Source of the DNA: Streptomyces hawaiiensis | GTDB taxonomy: Bacteria > Actinomycetota > Actinomycetes > Streptomycetales > Streptomycetaceae | Assembly: GCF_004803895.1 (NCBI RefSeq) | Contig: NZ_CP021978.1 | Span: 1,178,001 to 1,242,000, forward strand | Direction of reading: 5' to 3' | DNA length: 64,000 bases | Shown here: piece after piece, positions 32,687-41,143 of the stretch | How positions within the stretch are numbered: position 1 is the first letter of the stretch | Layout: every line of letters begins with the position of its first letter | The notes under the pieces: generated by a model | Seen by the model: only the letters and a program-made list of their open reading frames with translations | What the model was told of the DNA's origin: nothing | The model's database searches: none | Translations under genes and position numbers: made by a program

Positions 32687-34027
32687 TCAACCGGCCGCGC
32701 ACGCCGTCCCGTTGAGGGTGAACGCGGCCGGAGCGGCGCTGTTGCCGCCGTGACCTGCCTGGTAGCCGATGCTCACGCTCGCTCCCGGCGCGATGGTGCC
32801 GTTGTACGAGACGTTGGTGGCGGTGACCGCCCCGGAGGACGGCGTGTACGTGGCGCCCCAGCCGCCCGTGACCGTCTGCCCCGCGGGCAGCGTGAAGCCG
32901 AGTTTCCAGCCGTTGACGGTCGTCGTGCCGGTGTTGGTCAGGGTCACGGTGGCGGTCAGGCCGGTGTTCCAGGCGTTGACCGAGGCCGTCACCTTGCAGG
33001 CGCCGGGCTGGGGCTGGGGAGCCGGGCCGGAGCTGTCCAGGCCGAAGAAGGTGAGCACGCGGGACGCCATGCCCTGGGCGTACAGGTTGTGGCCGACGCC
33101 CTGGAGGCTGATGGCCTCCACGGGGGCCCGGTCACCCGTGCCGCCGTAGCGGGTGCGGATCCAGCCGGACTGGGGCGTGTCGGTGGTGGCGGGCGTCTGG
33201 CTCACGCCCTGCACGTTCGTCCACTGCTTGATCTGCTCCCCGAAGTTGGGGTAGCGCAGGACGTCGTCCTGGGTGCCGTGCCAGATCTGCATCCGGGGGC
33301 GGGGACCGGTGTAGCCGGGGTACGCACCCCGGGCGAGGTCGCCCCACTCCTTCGGGGTGCGGGTGACCGTGCCGCCCGAGCAGGCGCTGTTCCACTCGGA
33401 GCCGTCGGTGGTGGCGAAGCAGCCGAACGGGACGCCCGAGAAGGCGGCACCCGCCGCGAACACGTCCGGGTAGTCCCCGAGCAGGACGTTCGTCATCATC
33501 GCGCCGGAGGAGATGCCGGTGGCGAAGATCCGGCCGGTGTCGGCGTCGTAGGTGCGGGTGGTCCAGTCGATCATCGACTTGATGCCGACGGGGTCGCTGC
33601 CGCCGTCGCGGCGCAGGGCCTGGGGCGAGGAGACGTCGAAGCACTTGCTGCTGCGGGTGACGGACGGGTAGAGCACGATGAATCCGTACCGGTCGGCGAG
33701 CGTGTCGTACTCGGTGCCGTTGTACATGTCCGGGCCCGAGCCGGTGCACCAGTGCACGGCCACCACCACGGCCGGCTTCGGTGTGACGCTCTCCGGTACA
33801 TACACGTACATCCGCAGGTTGCTGGGGTTCGCACCGAAGTCCGTGACCTCGGTGAGGGCCGCGGCGGGTACGGCCGCCGGGCGCTTGGAATCACGGGCGG
33901 GCTCGCCCGCGGCGGCCGCCGGTGCGGTGAGCGCGGGGGCCGCGAGCAGCGCCAGCAGCGCGGCGACGAGCGCGAGGAGCATCGACCGCAGGGGTCTCCT
34001 CGTCGCGGCGTGGGGGGTGGCAGACAC
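32687..34027 (-). CDS. Secreted PHB depolymerase-type esterase with CBM2
   Basis: A 446-residue extracellular esterase. The signal peptide is RRPLRSMLLALVAALLALLAAPALTAPAAAAGE. The catalytic alpha/beta-hydrolase domain (about 45-330) carries GISSGAM (nucleophile Ser), WHGTQDDVL (Asp) and GVGHNLYAQG (His), typical of the PHB depolymerase/acetylxylan or feruloyl esterase group. After a short Pro/Gln linker, the last 100 residues form a family 2 carbohydrate-binding module (ACKVTASVNAWNTGLTATVTLTNTG to TLNGTACAAG) that binds cellulose or xylan. So deacylation of plant polysaccharide is likely rather than PHB breakdown. GTG 34027 has GGAAGGA upstream. Confidence 0.92.
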   Translation of the reverse strand: MSATPHAATRRPLRSMLLALVAALLALLAAPALTAPAAAAGEPARDSKRPAAVPAAALTEVTDFGANPSNLRMYVYVPESVTPKPAVVVAVHWCTGSGPDMYNGTEYDTLADRYGFIVLYPSVTRSSKCFDVSSPQALRRDGGSDPVGIKSMIDWTTRTYDADTGRIFATGISSGAMMTNVLLGDYPDVFAAGAAFSGVPFGCFATTDGSEWNSACSGGTVTRTPKEWGDLARGAYPGYTGPRPRMQIWHGTQDDVLRYPNFGEQIKQWTNVQGVSQTPATTDTPQSGWIRTRYGGTGDRAPVEAISLQGVGHNLYAQGMASRVLTFFGLDSSGPAPQPQPGACKVTASVNAWNTGLTATVTLTNTGTTTVNGWKLGFTLPAGQTVTGGWGATYTPSSGAVTATNVSYNGTIAPGASVSIGYQAGHGGNSAAPAAFTLNGTACAAG

Positions 34028-34080
34028 GTCCGGGTTCCTTCCGTTGTGAGGTGCGGCGCGCAGGACGTCGTACGGGCGCT

Positions 34081-34334
34081 TCAGCAGGAGGAGTCGGTCC
34101 GGGTCGACAGCGCGAGCCGCCACGGCGACCGGTGGTGCTCGCCGCGGGGTTGGCCCCTGTCCGGGTTCGCGTCGAGGAACGTCCGCGAGGCCGGGGCGGC
34201 CTCGGACCACCGGGCGAAACCCGTGTGACCCGGGCTCCAGCGCCCGGCGGTGTCCGCGGTCGTGAAGTGGACGTGCCGATCAGAACGCCGACGGACACCG
34301 GCATGAACACGAGCCCACCGACGAACGTACGCAT
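34081..34334 (-). pseudogene. Possible frameshifted small secreted or membrane protein gene
   Basis: Two overlapping frames show host-like codon use. MRTFVGGLVFMPVSVGVLIGT from ATG 34334 looks like a signal or membrane segment. It continues, in another frame from about 34270, as HVHFTTADTAGRWSPGHTGFARW to HHRSPWRLALSTRTDSSC (stop 34081), with almost only G/C at third positions. Together about 85 residues. It lies 53 bases upstream of the CBM2 esterase gene in the same direction. No family was recognised; a single frame error or true decay could explain it. Confidence 0.4.
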
Positions 34335-34410
34335 GCACGGAGTCCTCATCGACTCGCCCTCTCATGAAGGGAAGCGTCCGTTCGGCATGGTGGCATGGAC
34401 ATGGCTCGCA

Positions 34411-34424
34411 TGGAAGCGCTCCCA
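34411..34424. promoter_or_regulatory. CebR-like box TGGAAGCGCTCCCA
   Basis: Differs at one position from the 14-base palindrome TGGGAGCGCTCCCA bound by the cellulose-utilisation repressor CebR in Streptomyces. It lies between the divergent esterase (start 34027) and pectate lyase (start 34679), so either could be its target. Confidence 0.6.
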
Positions 34425-34473
34425 CACGATCGCCGCCGTGACCAGAAGCGGCCGAATGTGTTCTGCGCGAGGC

Positions 34474-34493
34474 GTTGACTAGAAAGCGCTTGC
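34474..34493 (+). promoter_or_regulatory. Promoter element with LacI-type operator
   Basis: A -35-like TTGACT (34474-34479) is followed by GAAAGCGCTTGC (34482-34493), a palindromic core typical of LacI-family operators, 185-205 bases upstream of the pectate lyase. Confidence 0.5.
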
Positions 34494-34678
34494 CCCCTAC
34501 GTTCCGTTCAGCAGTGTGACCCGCTGGTGCGAACGAGGCGCTCGTAGCGGGCACAGTGAACAACATCGCGAACGTCATTCATGTACATGAAAACGGACGC
34601 TCCATGAAGGCACCCCACGAGACGCACGACCCGGAAGGCCCTGACCCCATCCACCCCCACGACAGAAGGAATCGGGAC

Positions 34679-35467
34679 ATGACTTCTGCGACACGTCCGC
34701 ACACCCGCGGCCGCGCCTTGACCGGCGCACTGGCCACACTCGGCCTGTCGATTGGCATGATCATGACCACCCAGGCGCCCGCGGCGAGCGCCGCGACCTG
34801 GCCCACCCCCAACGGCAGCCAGGGCACCTCCTCCACCATCTCCGTGTCCGGCACCAAGGACTACGGCATGAAGCGGTACTACGGCACCGGAGAACTGGCC
34901 GGTGACGGCCAGGAGGAGGGCCAGGACCCGATCTTCAAGCTCGCGAACGGCGCGGTGCTGAAGAACGTCATCCTCGGTGCCCCCGCGGCCGACGGCATCC
35001 ACTGCGAGGGCAGCTGCACGCTGCAGAACGTCTGGTGGGAGGACGTCGGCGAGGACGCCGCCACCTTCCGCGGCGGCAACGGCGCCACCTACCAGGTGAT
35101 CGGCGGCGGCGCGAAGAAGGCGGCGGACAAGGTCTTCCAGCACAACGGCGGCGGCACGCTGACCATCTCCAACTTCGCGGTGCAGGAGTTCAAGACGCTC
35201 TATCGCTCCTGCGGTGACTGCTCCACGCAGTACACGCGCAAGGTCAACCTCAACACCATCGACGTGACCGGCACCGGCTCCACCGCGCGGCTCGTCGGCA
35301 TCAACGTCAACCGCAACGACGTGGCGACCCTGCGGAACATCACGATCCGCAACGACTCCGGCCGCAAGGTCGTCCCCTGCCAGAAGTACAACAACAACAC
35401 CGCCGTCGGCTCGGGACCCGACAGCAAGAACTGCCTCTACTCCACCTCGGACATCACCTACAGGTAG
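34679..35467 (+). CDS. Secreted pectate lyase, family PL3
   Basis: A 262-residue extracellular pectate lyase that cleaves polygalacturonate by beta-elimination with Ca2+. The signal peptide ends near QAPAASAATWP. The mature part is a compact parallel beta-helix with the PL3 landmarks DGQEEGQDPIFKLANGAVLKNVILGAPAADGIHCEGSCTLQNVWWEDVGEDAATFRG, KVFQHNGGGTLTISNFAVQEFKTLYRSCGDC and IRNDSGRKVVPCQKYNNN, and paired cysteines. The length is normal. ATG 34679 follows GAAGGA; the open frame upstream is rejected. A LacI-type box and a CebR-like box upstream suggest sugar-responsive control. Confidence 0.94.
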   Translation: MTSATRPHTRGRALTGALATLGLSIGMIMTTQAPAASAATWPTPNGSQGTSSTISVSGTKDYGMKRYYGTGELAGDGQEEGQDPIFKLANGAVLKNVILGAPAADGIHCEGSCTLQNVWWEDVGEDAATFRGGNGATYQVIGGGAKKAADKVFQHNGGGTLTISNFAVQEFKTLYRSCGDCSTQYTRKVNLNTIDVTGTGSTARLVGINVNRNDVATLRNITIRNDSGRKVVPCQKYNNNTAVGSGPDSKNCLYSTSDITYR

Positions 35468-35491
35468 TCCCGGGCAGTCCCCCACGGTGAA

Positions 35492-35534
35492 GGCGGCCGT
35501 GCGGAGCGTCCCGCTGGGCGCTGCGCACGGCCGT
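35492..35534. terminator. Hairpin between pectate lyase and paaX-like genes
   Basis: A long imperfect stem with GGCGGCCGTGCGGAGCG on one side and the complementary CGCTGCGCACGGCCGTC on the other, between convergent genes; it can work in both directions. Confidence 0.7.
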
Positions 35535-35539
35535 CCGTG

Positions 35540-36304
35540 TCAGGTGCCGCGCACGCGCGCGCGTACCTCCCCGATCAGCTCCCGCTGATAGCCGGTGTAG
35601 GCGGCGCGCAGTTCGGTGCCCGGCCAGTCGGCGGGTAGGAGTCCGGGCGGCAGGACGGGGTCGGCGAGCAGGTGCCGTACGACGGCGGCGAAGGCGGTCA
35701 GGCGGCCGGCCGGGCGGCGCGCGCCGGCGATGTGGGCGAGCAGGTCCCGGGCCGTGGCGGACCAGGCGCCCAGCGGCCACAGCGTTTCGGCCAATTCGCC
35801 CGAGGGCCGGCCGGGGCGGGCCGAGTAGCGCTGGACCACCTGGTCCAGAACGCCGGGGAGGGCGCGGGTCAGGTTGGCGGGCCGCAGCCAGACGCCCTCG
35901 CGGAGTTCGGCGAGCCGAAGGGCGGCCAGCCGGGTGCGCAGGTCGGCGCGTTCGGCGGGGCCGCGTCCCGTCGCGGTGATCACGACCATCTCCCAGTCGC
36001 CGTCCCACGGGCGCGTGCGCGGGTGCACGGCGTCGTCCTGGCGGCGCTGGCGTTCCAGCAGCCGGTCGCTGAGGCGGTAGCCGCCGTCCGTGCGCCGCAG
36101 GTCTCCGGCGGCCACCATCCGGCTGAGCGCCGCCCGCAGGGTCGAGCCGCCGACGTCGAAGCCCTCCACGAGCCGCACGAGTTCCCTGACCGGCAGTTCG
36201 GGGGGATGCGTCCCGAGGAGCAGGCTCAGCACGACCGACCGCGCGGACAGCGGGCGCAGATCGAGCGCGCCGGACCGCGCCGGGACGTTCATCGGCATGG
36301 TCAC
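35540..36304 (-). CDS. PaaX family transcriptional regulator
   Basis: A 254-residue PaaX-type repressor. The N-terminal winged helix is LSARSVVLSLLLGTHPPELPVRELVRLVEGFDVGGSTLRAALSRMVAAGDLRRTDGGYRLSDRLLERQRRQDD. The central WDGDWEMVVIT and the C-terminal PaaX domain follow. PaaX proteins typically sense aryl-CoA thioesters. Starts at GTG 36304, ATG 36298 or ATG 36292 are all possible and none has a clear ribosome site, so the mRNA may be leaderless. It is divergent from an acyl-CoA dehydrogenase gene, and an 8+8 inverted repeat lies between them. Confidence 0.9.
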   Translation of the reverse strand: MTMPMNVPARSGALDLRPLSARSVVLSLLLGTHPPELPVRELVRLVEGFDVGGSTLRAALSRMVAAGDLRRTDGGYRLSDRLLERQRRQDDAVHPRTRPWDGDWEMVVITATGRGPAERADLRTRLAALRLAELREGVWLRPANLTRALPGVLDQVVQRYSARPGRPSGELAETLWPLGAWSATARDLLAHIAGARRPAGRLTAFAAVVRHLLADPVLPPGLLPADWPGTELRAAYTGYQRELIGEVRARVRGT

Positions 36305-36326
36305 GTACTGTACGCGGCGGACGTCG

Positions 36327-36366
36327 GTGTTGCAGGATTGCTGCGGTCGCAGTCATAGTGCAACAC
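36327..36366. promoter_or_regulatory. Inverted repeat GTGTTGCA/TGCAACAC around the aidB-like promoter
   Basis: Perfect 8-base arms at 36327-36334 and 36359-36366. A -35-like TTGCAG (36330-36335) and -10-like CATAGT (36354-36359), 18 bases apart, overlap both arms, so binding would block the acyl-CoA dehydrogenase promoter. The start codon at 36374 implies a very short leader. Confidence 0.55.
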
Positions 36367-36373
36367 TCGCGGC

Positions 36374-38059
36374 ATGGTCTCGACACCGCACGAACATCAG
36401 GCGTACGGCGGACCCGCCACGCACGACGTCACCAACCAGGCCCCGCCCCTCACCCCATACGACGCCTCCGACGACACGGCCCTGCTGGAGGGGCTGCGGC
36501 GGGAGGGCGCGGGGTGGGCCGAGGAGGACCTGCGGCGGCTCGGGCGGCAGGCCGGCAGCGCCCAGGCACAGGAGTGGGCCGACCTGGCCAACCGGCACGA
36601 GCCGGAGCTGCGCACGCACGACCGGTACGGCAACCGCGTCGACGAGGTCGAGTTCCACCCCGGCTGGCACCACCTGATGCGCACGGCGATCGCGGAGGGA
36701 CTGGCCGCATCACCCTGGGCGGACGACCGGCCCGGCGCCCATGTCGTGAGGACCGCCGGCGGACTGGTGTGGGGGCACACCGAGGCCGGGCACGGCTGCC
36801 CCACGTCGATGACCTACGCGGCCGTCCCGGCCCTGCGCCGGCAGCCGGAGCTGGCGAAGCTCTACGAGCCGCTGCTGACGAGCCGGGAGTACGACCCCGT
36901 CCTCAGGGAACCGACGCAGAAGCGCGGTCTGCTGGCGGGCATGGGGATGACCGAGAAGCAGGGCGGCTCCGACGTCCGGACGAACACCACGACGGCCACG
37001 CCCACGGCCGAGCCCGGGGTGTACACGCTGCGCGGGCACAAGTGGTTCACCTCGGCGCCGATGTGCGACGTGTTCCTGGTCCTGGCCCAGGCTCCGGGCG
37101 GGCTGTCGTGTTTCCTGGTGCCGCGTGTGCTGCCCGACGGCACCCGCAACACCTTCCGCATCCAGCGGCTGAAGGACAAGCTGGGCAACCGCTCCAACGC
37201 CTCCTCCGAGCCCGAGTTCGACGGGACCGTGGCCTGGCTGGTCGGCCCCGAGGGGCAGGGCGTGAAGACCATCATCGAGATGGTCAACTGCACACGGCTG
37301 GACTGCGTGATGATGTCGGCCGCGCTGATGCGCAAGTCCCTCGTCGAGGCGGGGCACCATGCGCGCCACCGCAGCGCGTTCGGCGCGCGGCTCGTGGACC
37401 AGCCGCTGATGCGCAACGTTCTCGCCGATCTTGCGCTGGAGTCCGAGGCCGCCACGACGCTGACCCTCCGGCTGGCGGGGGCGGCCGACCGGGCGATCCG
37501 CGGGGACGAGGGCGAGGTCGCGTTCCGCCGGATCGCCACCGCCGTCGGCAAATACTGGGTGACCAAGCGGGGCCCGGCCTTCACCGCGGAGGCCCTCGAA
37601 TGCCTCGGCGGCAACGGCTACGTGGAGGACTCGGGCATGCCCCGGCACTACCGCGAAGCTCCCCTGCTGTCGATCTGGGAGGGCTCGGGGAACGTCAACG
37701 CCCTCGACGTGCTGCGGGCACTGAGCCGCGAACCGGGCACCGCGGAGGCCCTGTTCGGCGAGCTGGACCTCGCCCGGGGGGCGGACGCCCGGCTGGACGC
37801 GGCCGTGGCACGGCTCAAGACGGGACTGTCCGAGGCATCACAGACGACGGCACGCCGTCTCGTGGAGCAGACGGCACTGACGCTCCAGGCCTCCCTCCTC
37901 GTCCGGCACGCCCCTCCGGCGGTCGCCGACGCGTTCTGCGCGACGCGGCTCGGGGGTGACTGGGGGCACGCGTTCGGGACGCTGCCCCAGGCCGCGGGCC
38001 TGGCCGCGATAGTGGAACGGGCGCTGCCCGGCGGCGGCCGGGGCGCCGGGACGGACTGA
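36374..38059 (+). CDS. AidB-type acyl-CoA dehydrogenase family protein
   Basis: A 561-residue flavoprotein of the AidB/isovaleryl-CoA dehydrogenase-like group. Landmarks are the N-terminal NQAPPLTPYDASDDTALLEGLRREGA, TEKQGGSDVRTNTTTA (flavin contacts), GHKWFTSAPMCDVFLVLAQAPGGLSCFLVPR, KLGNRSNASSEPEFDGTVAWLVGPEGQGVKTI, RSAFGARLVDQPLMRNVLADL and ECLGGNGYVEDSGMPRHYREAPLLSIWEGSGNVNALDVLR. In E. coli AidB is linked to the alkylation response and binds DNA, but streptomycete homologues may be metabolic. The divergent PaaX gene suggests control by an acyl- or aryl-CoA. Confidence 0.92.
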   Translation: MVSTPHEHQAYGGPATHDVTNQAPPLTPYDASDDTALLEGLRREGAGWAEEDLRRLGRQAGSAQAQEWADLANRHEPELRTHDRYGNRVDEVEFHPGWHHLMRTAIAEGLAASPWADDRPGAHVVRTAGGLVWGHTEAGHGCPTSMTYAAVPALRRQPELAKLYEPLLTSREYDPVLREPTQKRGLLAGMGMTEKQGGSDVRTNTTTATPTAEPGVYTLRGHKWFTSAPMCDVFLVLAQAPGGLSCFLVPRVLPDGTRNTFRIQRLKDKLGNRSNASSEPEFDGTVAWLVGPEGQGVKTIIEMVNCTRLDCVMMSAALMRKSLVEAGHHARHRSAFGARLVDQPLMRNVLADLALESEAATTLTLRLAGAADRAIRGDEGEVAFRRIATAVGKYWVTKRGPAFTAEALECLGGNGYVEDSGMPRHYREAPLLSIWEGSGNVNALDVLRALSREPGTAEALFGELDLARGADARLDAAVARLKTGLSEASQTTARRLVEQTALTLQASLLVRHAPPAVADAFCATRLGGDWGHAFGTLPQAAGLAAIVERALPGGGRGAGTD

Positions 38060-38224
38060 CGGGGCGCCGGAGCCGACCGACGGGGCGAGGAGGGCCGGCC
38101 CGCCCGGGCGGGCCGACTCGAACTCAAGCCACAGTTCGCGCACAGTCATCTCCCGATTCCGCTTCGTTGTCAGTGCCGTGGTGCAGACTCCCCGTCAGTG
38201 GCACATCGTCTGGGGGAGGACACC

Positions 38225-40240
38225 GTGTTCAGGGGGATCGACGAGGTCGACTGGGCCTCGCTGCGCCACGCGTACGGCAGCGCGGAGGACGTGCCCGGAT
38301 TACTGCGGGGACTGGCCTCCGCCGACCCGGCCGAGCGGCAGACCGCGCTCGACGGGATGTACGGCGCCGTACACCACCGGGGCGATGTGTACGACGCGAC
38401 GGTCGCCTGTGTTCCGTTTCTTCTCGCGCTCGCCGTCCGCGAGGAGGTGCGGGACCGGGCGGGAGTGGTGGAGCTCCTCGTCAGCATCGGCGACATCGGC
38501 GGTGCCGGCGATGATCTCGCGGTGAGAGCGCGTTCCGCCCTGCGTGCGCGTGCCGACGTCTTCGTCCGGCTCGCGGGCGACGCGGACGCCGGAGTGCGCC
38601 GGGCGGTCCCCGGGGCACTGGTGCGGTTCCTCGACCGGCCGGCGCGGGTGCTCGCCCTGGTGCGGGAGCGGATCACCGTGGAGCGGGACGACCGGGTCCT
38701 GTTCGCGCTGGCCGAGAGCCTCGGCCTGTTCGCGCGGCGCTACCGCCTCACCGACGATGCCCACGCCGCCGAGGCGGTGCGCCTGCTGACCGAGCTGAGC
38801 GGGCCCCCCTACGGCCCCGGACTCCGGCTCGCCGCACTCGGCCAACTCGCGGGGTGCGCCCCTGATCTGCTCCCCAACGATCTCGTCCCGACCGTCGTCC
38901 GGCTGCTGAGGGACAGATCCGGGCAGCGGACCGGGGCGGGGCACCCGTACGACTGTCCCGGTCCGGACACGCTCGCCGGCCGGCTGCTGCGGCTGCGCCC
39001 CTCGGACGAGGAGGGCTCCCGGCTGCTGCGGACCCTGCACTGCGCGCTCGGCAGCCGGGTGGCCGAACGGGTCGCCCTGCTGTGCGGGCAGTTGACCAGC
39101 CCGGATCCCCTCGACCGGTGCAACGGCGTGTGGATGTCGGCCGCGCTGTTCCGTGAGTGGCGTACCGGCCACGCGGAGCCCGTCGTCCTCATCGGCAATC
39201 AACTGGGCGCGGAGGAGGGCCGGTTGCACGACGCGTCGGTCGCCGTCCTGGTGGAGCTCTCGGAGCTGGCCGCGCCCGCCGCGGACCACCTCCACGCGCT
39301 GGTGGCGTACCGCCCCGAGCTCCGTACACGGCACGGGGAGCGGGGTGCGCCGGCGCTGGGCGGTCCGCTCAAGGCGCTGGCCGGCACCGGGGACGCGCGG
39401 GCCACGCCGGTGCTGGCCGAGGTGCTGGCGGGCCCGGTCGTACCGGACGACCTGGGGCTGGTGATACCCCGCCTGGGCCCCGCGGCCGTGCCGCTCGCCC
39501 CGGCGCTGCGGCGACGGCTCGCCCGTGTGCCGCTCGATGCGTCCGGCCTCCACGAGCGGGCCGTTCCCCTGCTGTCGGCACTCACCGCACTGGGCGACGT
39601 CGAGTCCACACCCGCGGTCCTGCGTCTGCTGCGCGGCATGCCGGACGGGCTGCGGCGGCGCGACACCGTCACCGAAGCGGCGGCCCGCGCCCTCGGCGCG
39701 TTCGGCGGCGCCGCGCGCGAGGCGGTACCGGAGCTGCGCGGGCTGCTGGAGACCGACTGTGCCGTCGCGGCGGCGGAGGCGCTCTGGTCGGTCACGGGCG
39801 ACGCGGATGCCGTGCTGCCCGTGCTGCTGCGGGAGTTGACGGGCACCGGGGCCGGCCGCCGACGGCGTGCGGCGGCCGCACTGGGGCGGCTGGGCCGGGC
39901 GGCCCGTCCGGCCCTGCCCGGGCTGCGCGAGCTGGCCGGCTCCGGTGACGCGTGGGCGCGGGCCACGGCCGCATGCGCGGTGTGGCGGACAACCGGGGAA
40001 CCGGAACACTTCCTTCCCGTTCTCCGCTCCACGTGGGTGGAACACCCGCGCACGCGCAGAACGATCGCCGAGTGCGCCTCGGCACTGGGACCGGCGGGAG
40101 CGCCCCTGCACGACATGCTCCGAGCGGAGCTCGCCTCTCCCCGACGGCACCGCACCGACTCCGGCGGCCACGGCATACACGAGGACCTGGGGTTGCTGCG
40201 GGCGTGCCGGGAGGCGCTGGCCGGGCGGGGGAACCGGTAG
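38225..40240 (+). CDS. HEAT-repeat protein
   Basis: A 671-residue alpha-solenoid. Degenerate HEAT repeats run along nearly the whole length, for example DVFVRLAGDADAGVRRAVPGALVRFLDRPARVLALVRE, RRRRAAAALGRLGRAARPALPGLRELAGSGDAWARATAACAVWRTTGEPEHFLPVLRSTW. Such proteins are scaffolds; partner unknown. No signal or membrane part. GTG 38225 follows GGGGGAGG by five bases and gives the conserved start MFRGIDEVDWASLRHAYGSA; GTG 38198 would extend it. One leucine codon near the start (38300-38302) is TTA, making expression dependent on bldA. Confidence 0.87.
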   Translation: MFRGIDEVDWASLRHAYGSAEDVPGLLRGLASADPAERQTALDGMYGAVHHRGDVYDATVACVPFLLALAVREEVRDRAGVVELLVSIGDIGGAGDDLAVRARSALRARADVFVRLAGDADAGVRRAVPGALVRFLDRPARVLALVRERITVERDDRVLFALAESLGLFARRYRLTDDAHAAEAVRLLTELSGPPYGPGLRLAALGQLAGCAPDLLPNDLVPTVVRLLRDRSGQRTGAGHPYDCPGPDTLAGRLLRLRPSDEEGSRLLRTLHCALGSRVAERVALLCGQLTSPDPLDRCNGVWMSAALFREWRTGHAEPVVLIGNQLGAEEGRLHDASVAVLVELSELAAPAADHLHALVAYRPELRTRHGERGAPALGGPLKALAGTGDARATPVLAEVLAGPVVPDDLGLVIPRLGPAAVPLAPALRRRLARVPLDASGLHERAVPLLSALTALGDVESTPAVLRLLRGMPDGLRRRDTVTEAAARALGAFGGAAREAVPELRGLLETDCAVAAAEALWSVTGDADAVLPVLLRELTGTGAGRRRRAAAALGRLGRAARPALPGLRELAGSGDAWARATAACAVWRTTGEPEHFLPVLRSTWVEHPRTRRTIAECASALGPAGAPLHDMLRAELASPRRHRTDSGGHGIHEDLGLLRACREALAGRGNR

Positions 40241-40267
40241 GGGCCTCACCCCGTCGTGCAGGGGGCC

Positions 40268-40852
40268 TCACCCCGTCGTGCGCCCCCACATCGGGCCGAA
40301 GCGGGACCACTCATCGTCCCACTGGGCGATGCGGCGACGCTCCAGGCGGCCGCGGAGGGCGCGGCCGGCGACCAGGGGTACGGCCGCGGCGCAGAGGCCT
40401 GCCACGCCGCCGATCAGGAAGGCTCGGACGCGGGCCTGGGACCCGGTGACGGGCCGGGTGACCTGGCGGCCCTCGGGGTCCGTCCACACGGTGACCGGAG
40501 CCCCGGCGGCGCTGCCCGCCGGGACCCGCAGCTGCCCGGAGTGCTCGGAACCGTCCGCGGCGGTCCACCGTGCCGTCGCCCACACCTGCTCCGCGTGAGA
40601 CACATGGGCGTCCTCGGAGGCAGTCCCGGGAGCGCGCTCGGCGAGCCGTGCCACCAGGGGGCGCCACTCGACGCGCTCCCGGGCCAGTCCCTCCGCCACG
40701 GAACGGCTCACCGTCGTCCCTGCCAGCACCCCGACGAACACGGTGAGCGCCCACACGCCCAGGACGACCCAGGCCTCCACCCTGTCGGCCCGGCGCTTGA
40801 GCGGATTGCGCCGCCAGCGCCACAGCCACACCTTCGGACCACGTAACGCCAT
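40268..40852 (-). CDS. Rv1733c-like two-segment membrane protein
   Basis: A 194-residue protein with two membrane segments (about residues 27-47 and 143-165) and an extracellular domain between them (WRPLVARLAERAPGTASEDAHVSHAEQVWATARWTAADGSEHSGQLRVPAGSAAGAPVTVWTDPEGRQVTRPVTG). This matches the Rv1733c group of actinobacteria, whose role is unknown. MALRGPKVWLWRWRRNPLKRRADRVEAW is the usual start, and ATG 40852 follows GAGGAGG. The frame is convergent with the HEAT gene, 27 bases apart. The 290 bases upstream to the next gene show no clear feature. Confidence 0.83.
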   Translation of the reverse strand: MALRGPKVWLWRWRRNPLKRRADRVEAWVVLGVWALTVFVGVLAGTTVSRSVAEGLARERVEWRPLVARLAERAPGTASEDAHVSHAEQVWATARWTAADGSEHSGQLRVPAGSAAGAPVTVWTDPEGRQVTRPVTGSQARVRAFLIGGVAGLCAAAVPLVAGRALRGRLERRRIAQWDDEWSRFGPMWGRTTG

Positions 40853-41143
40853 CGGAGGCCTCCTCCTCACGAGCCCACGACCATCCCGCCGCTCTCCCCA
40901 TACGGACGGCGGCGCCTGGATGCTCACTGCACCTGCCCGGCGTGCCTGCTCCACGGGCCCCCGGCTCTGCCCCGCCCCTGCGAGCGCCCTCCGGAGCCGG
41001 CCCGCCGGACTCCGCTCACACGCCGTCGACACCCCGCTGACCTGCGGCAGAGCGCGGCCCGGAGGTGACTGTCAGTGGTCGGGTGCAGACTGGCCGGTGT
41101 CCGGGACGAAGGCGTCGACGAAGACGCCGCGGAGGTGATCGGC

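Noticed and set aside
38198..38224. Nine-codon N-terminal extension of the HEAT protein
   Set aside because: GTG 38225 has a much better ribosome site and begins the conserved sequence.
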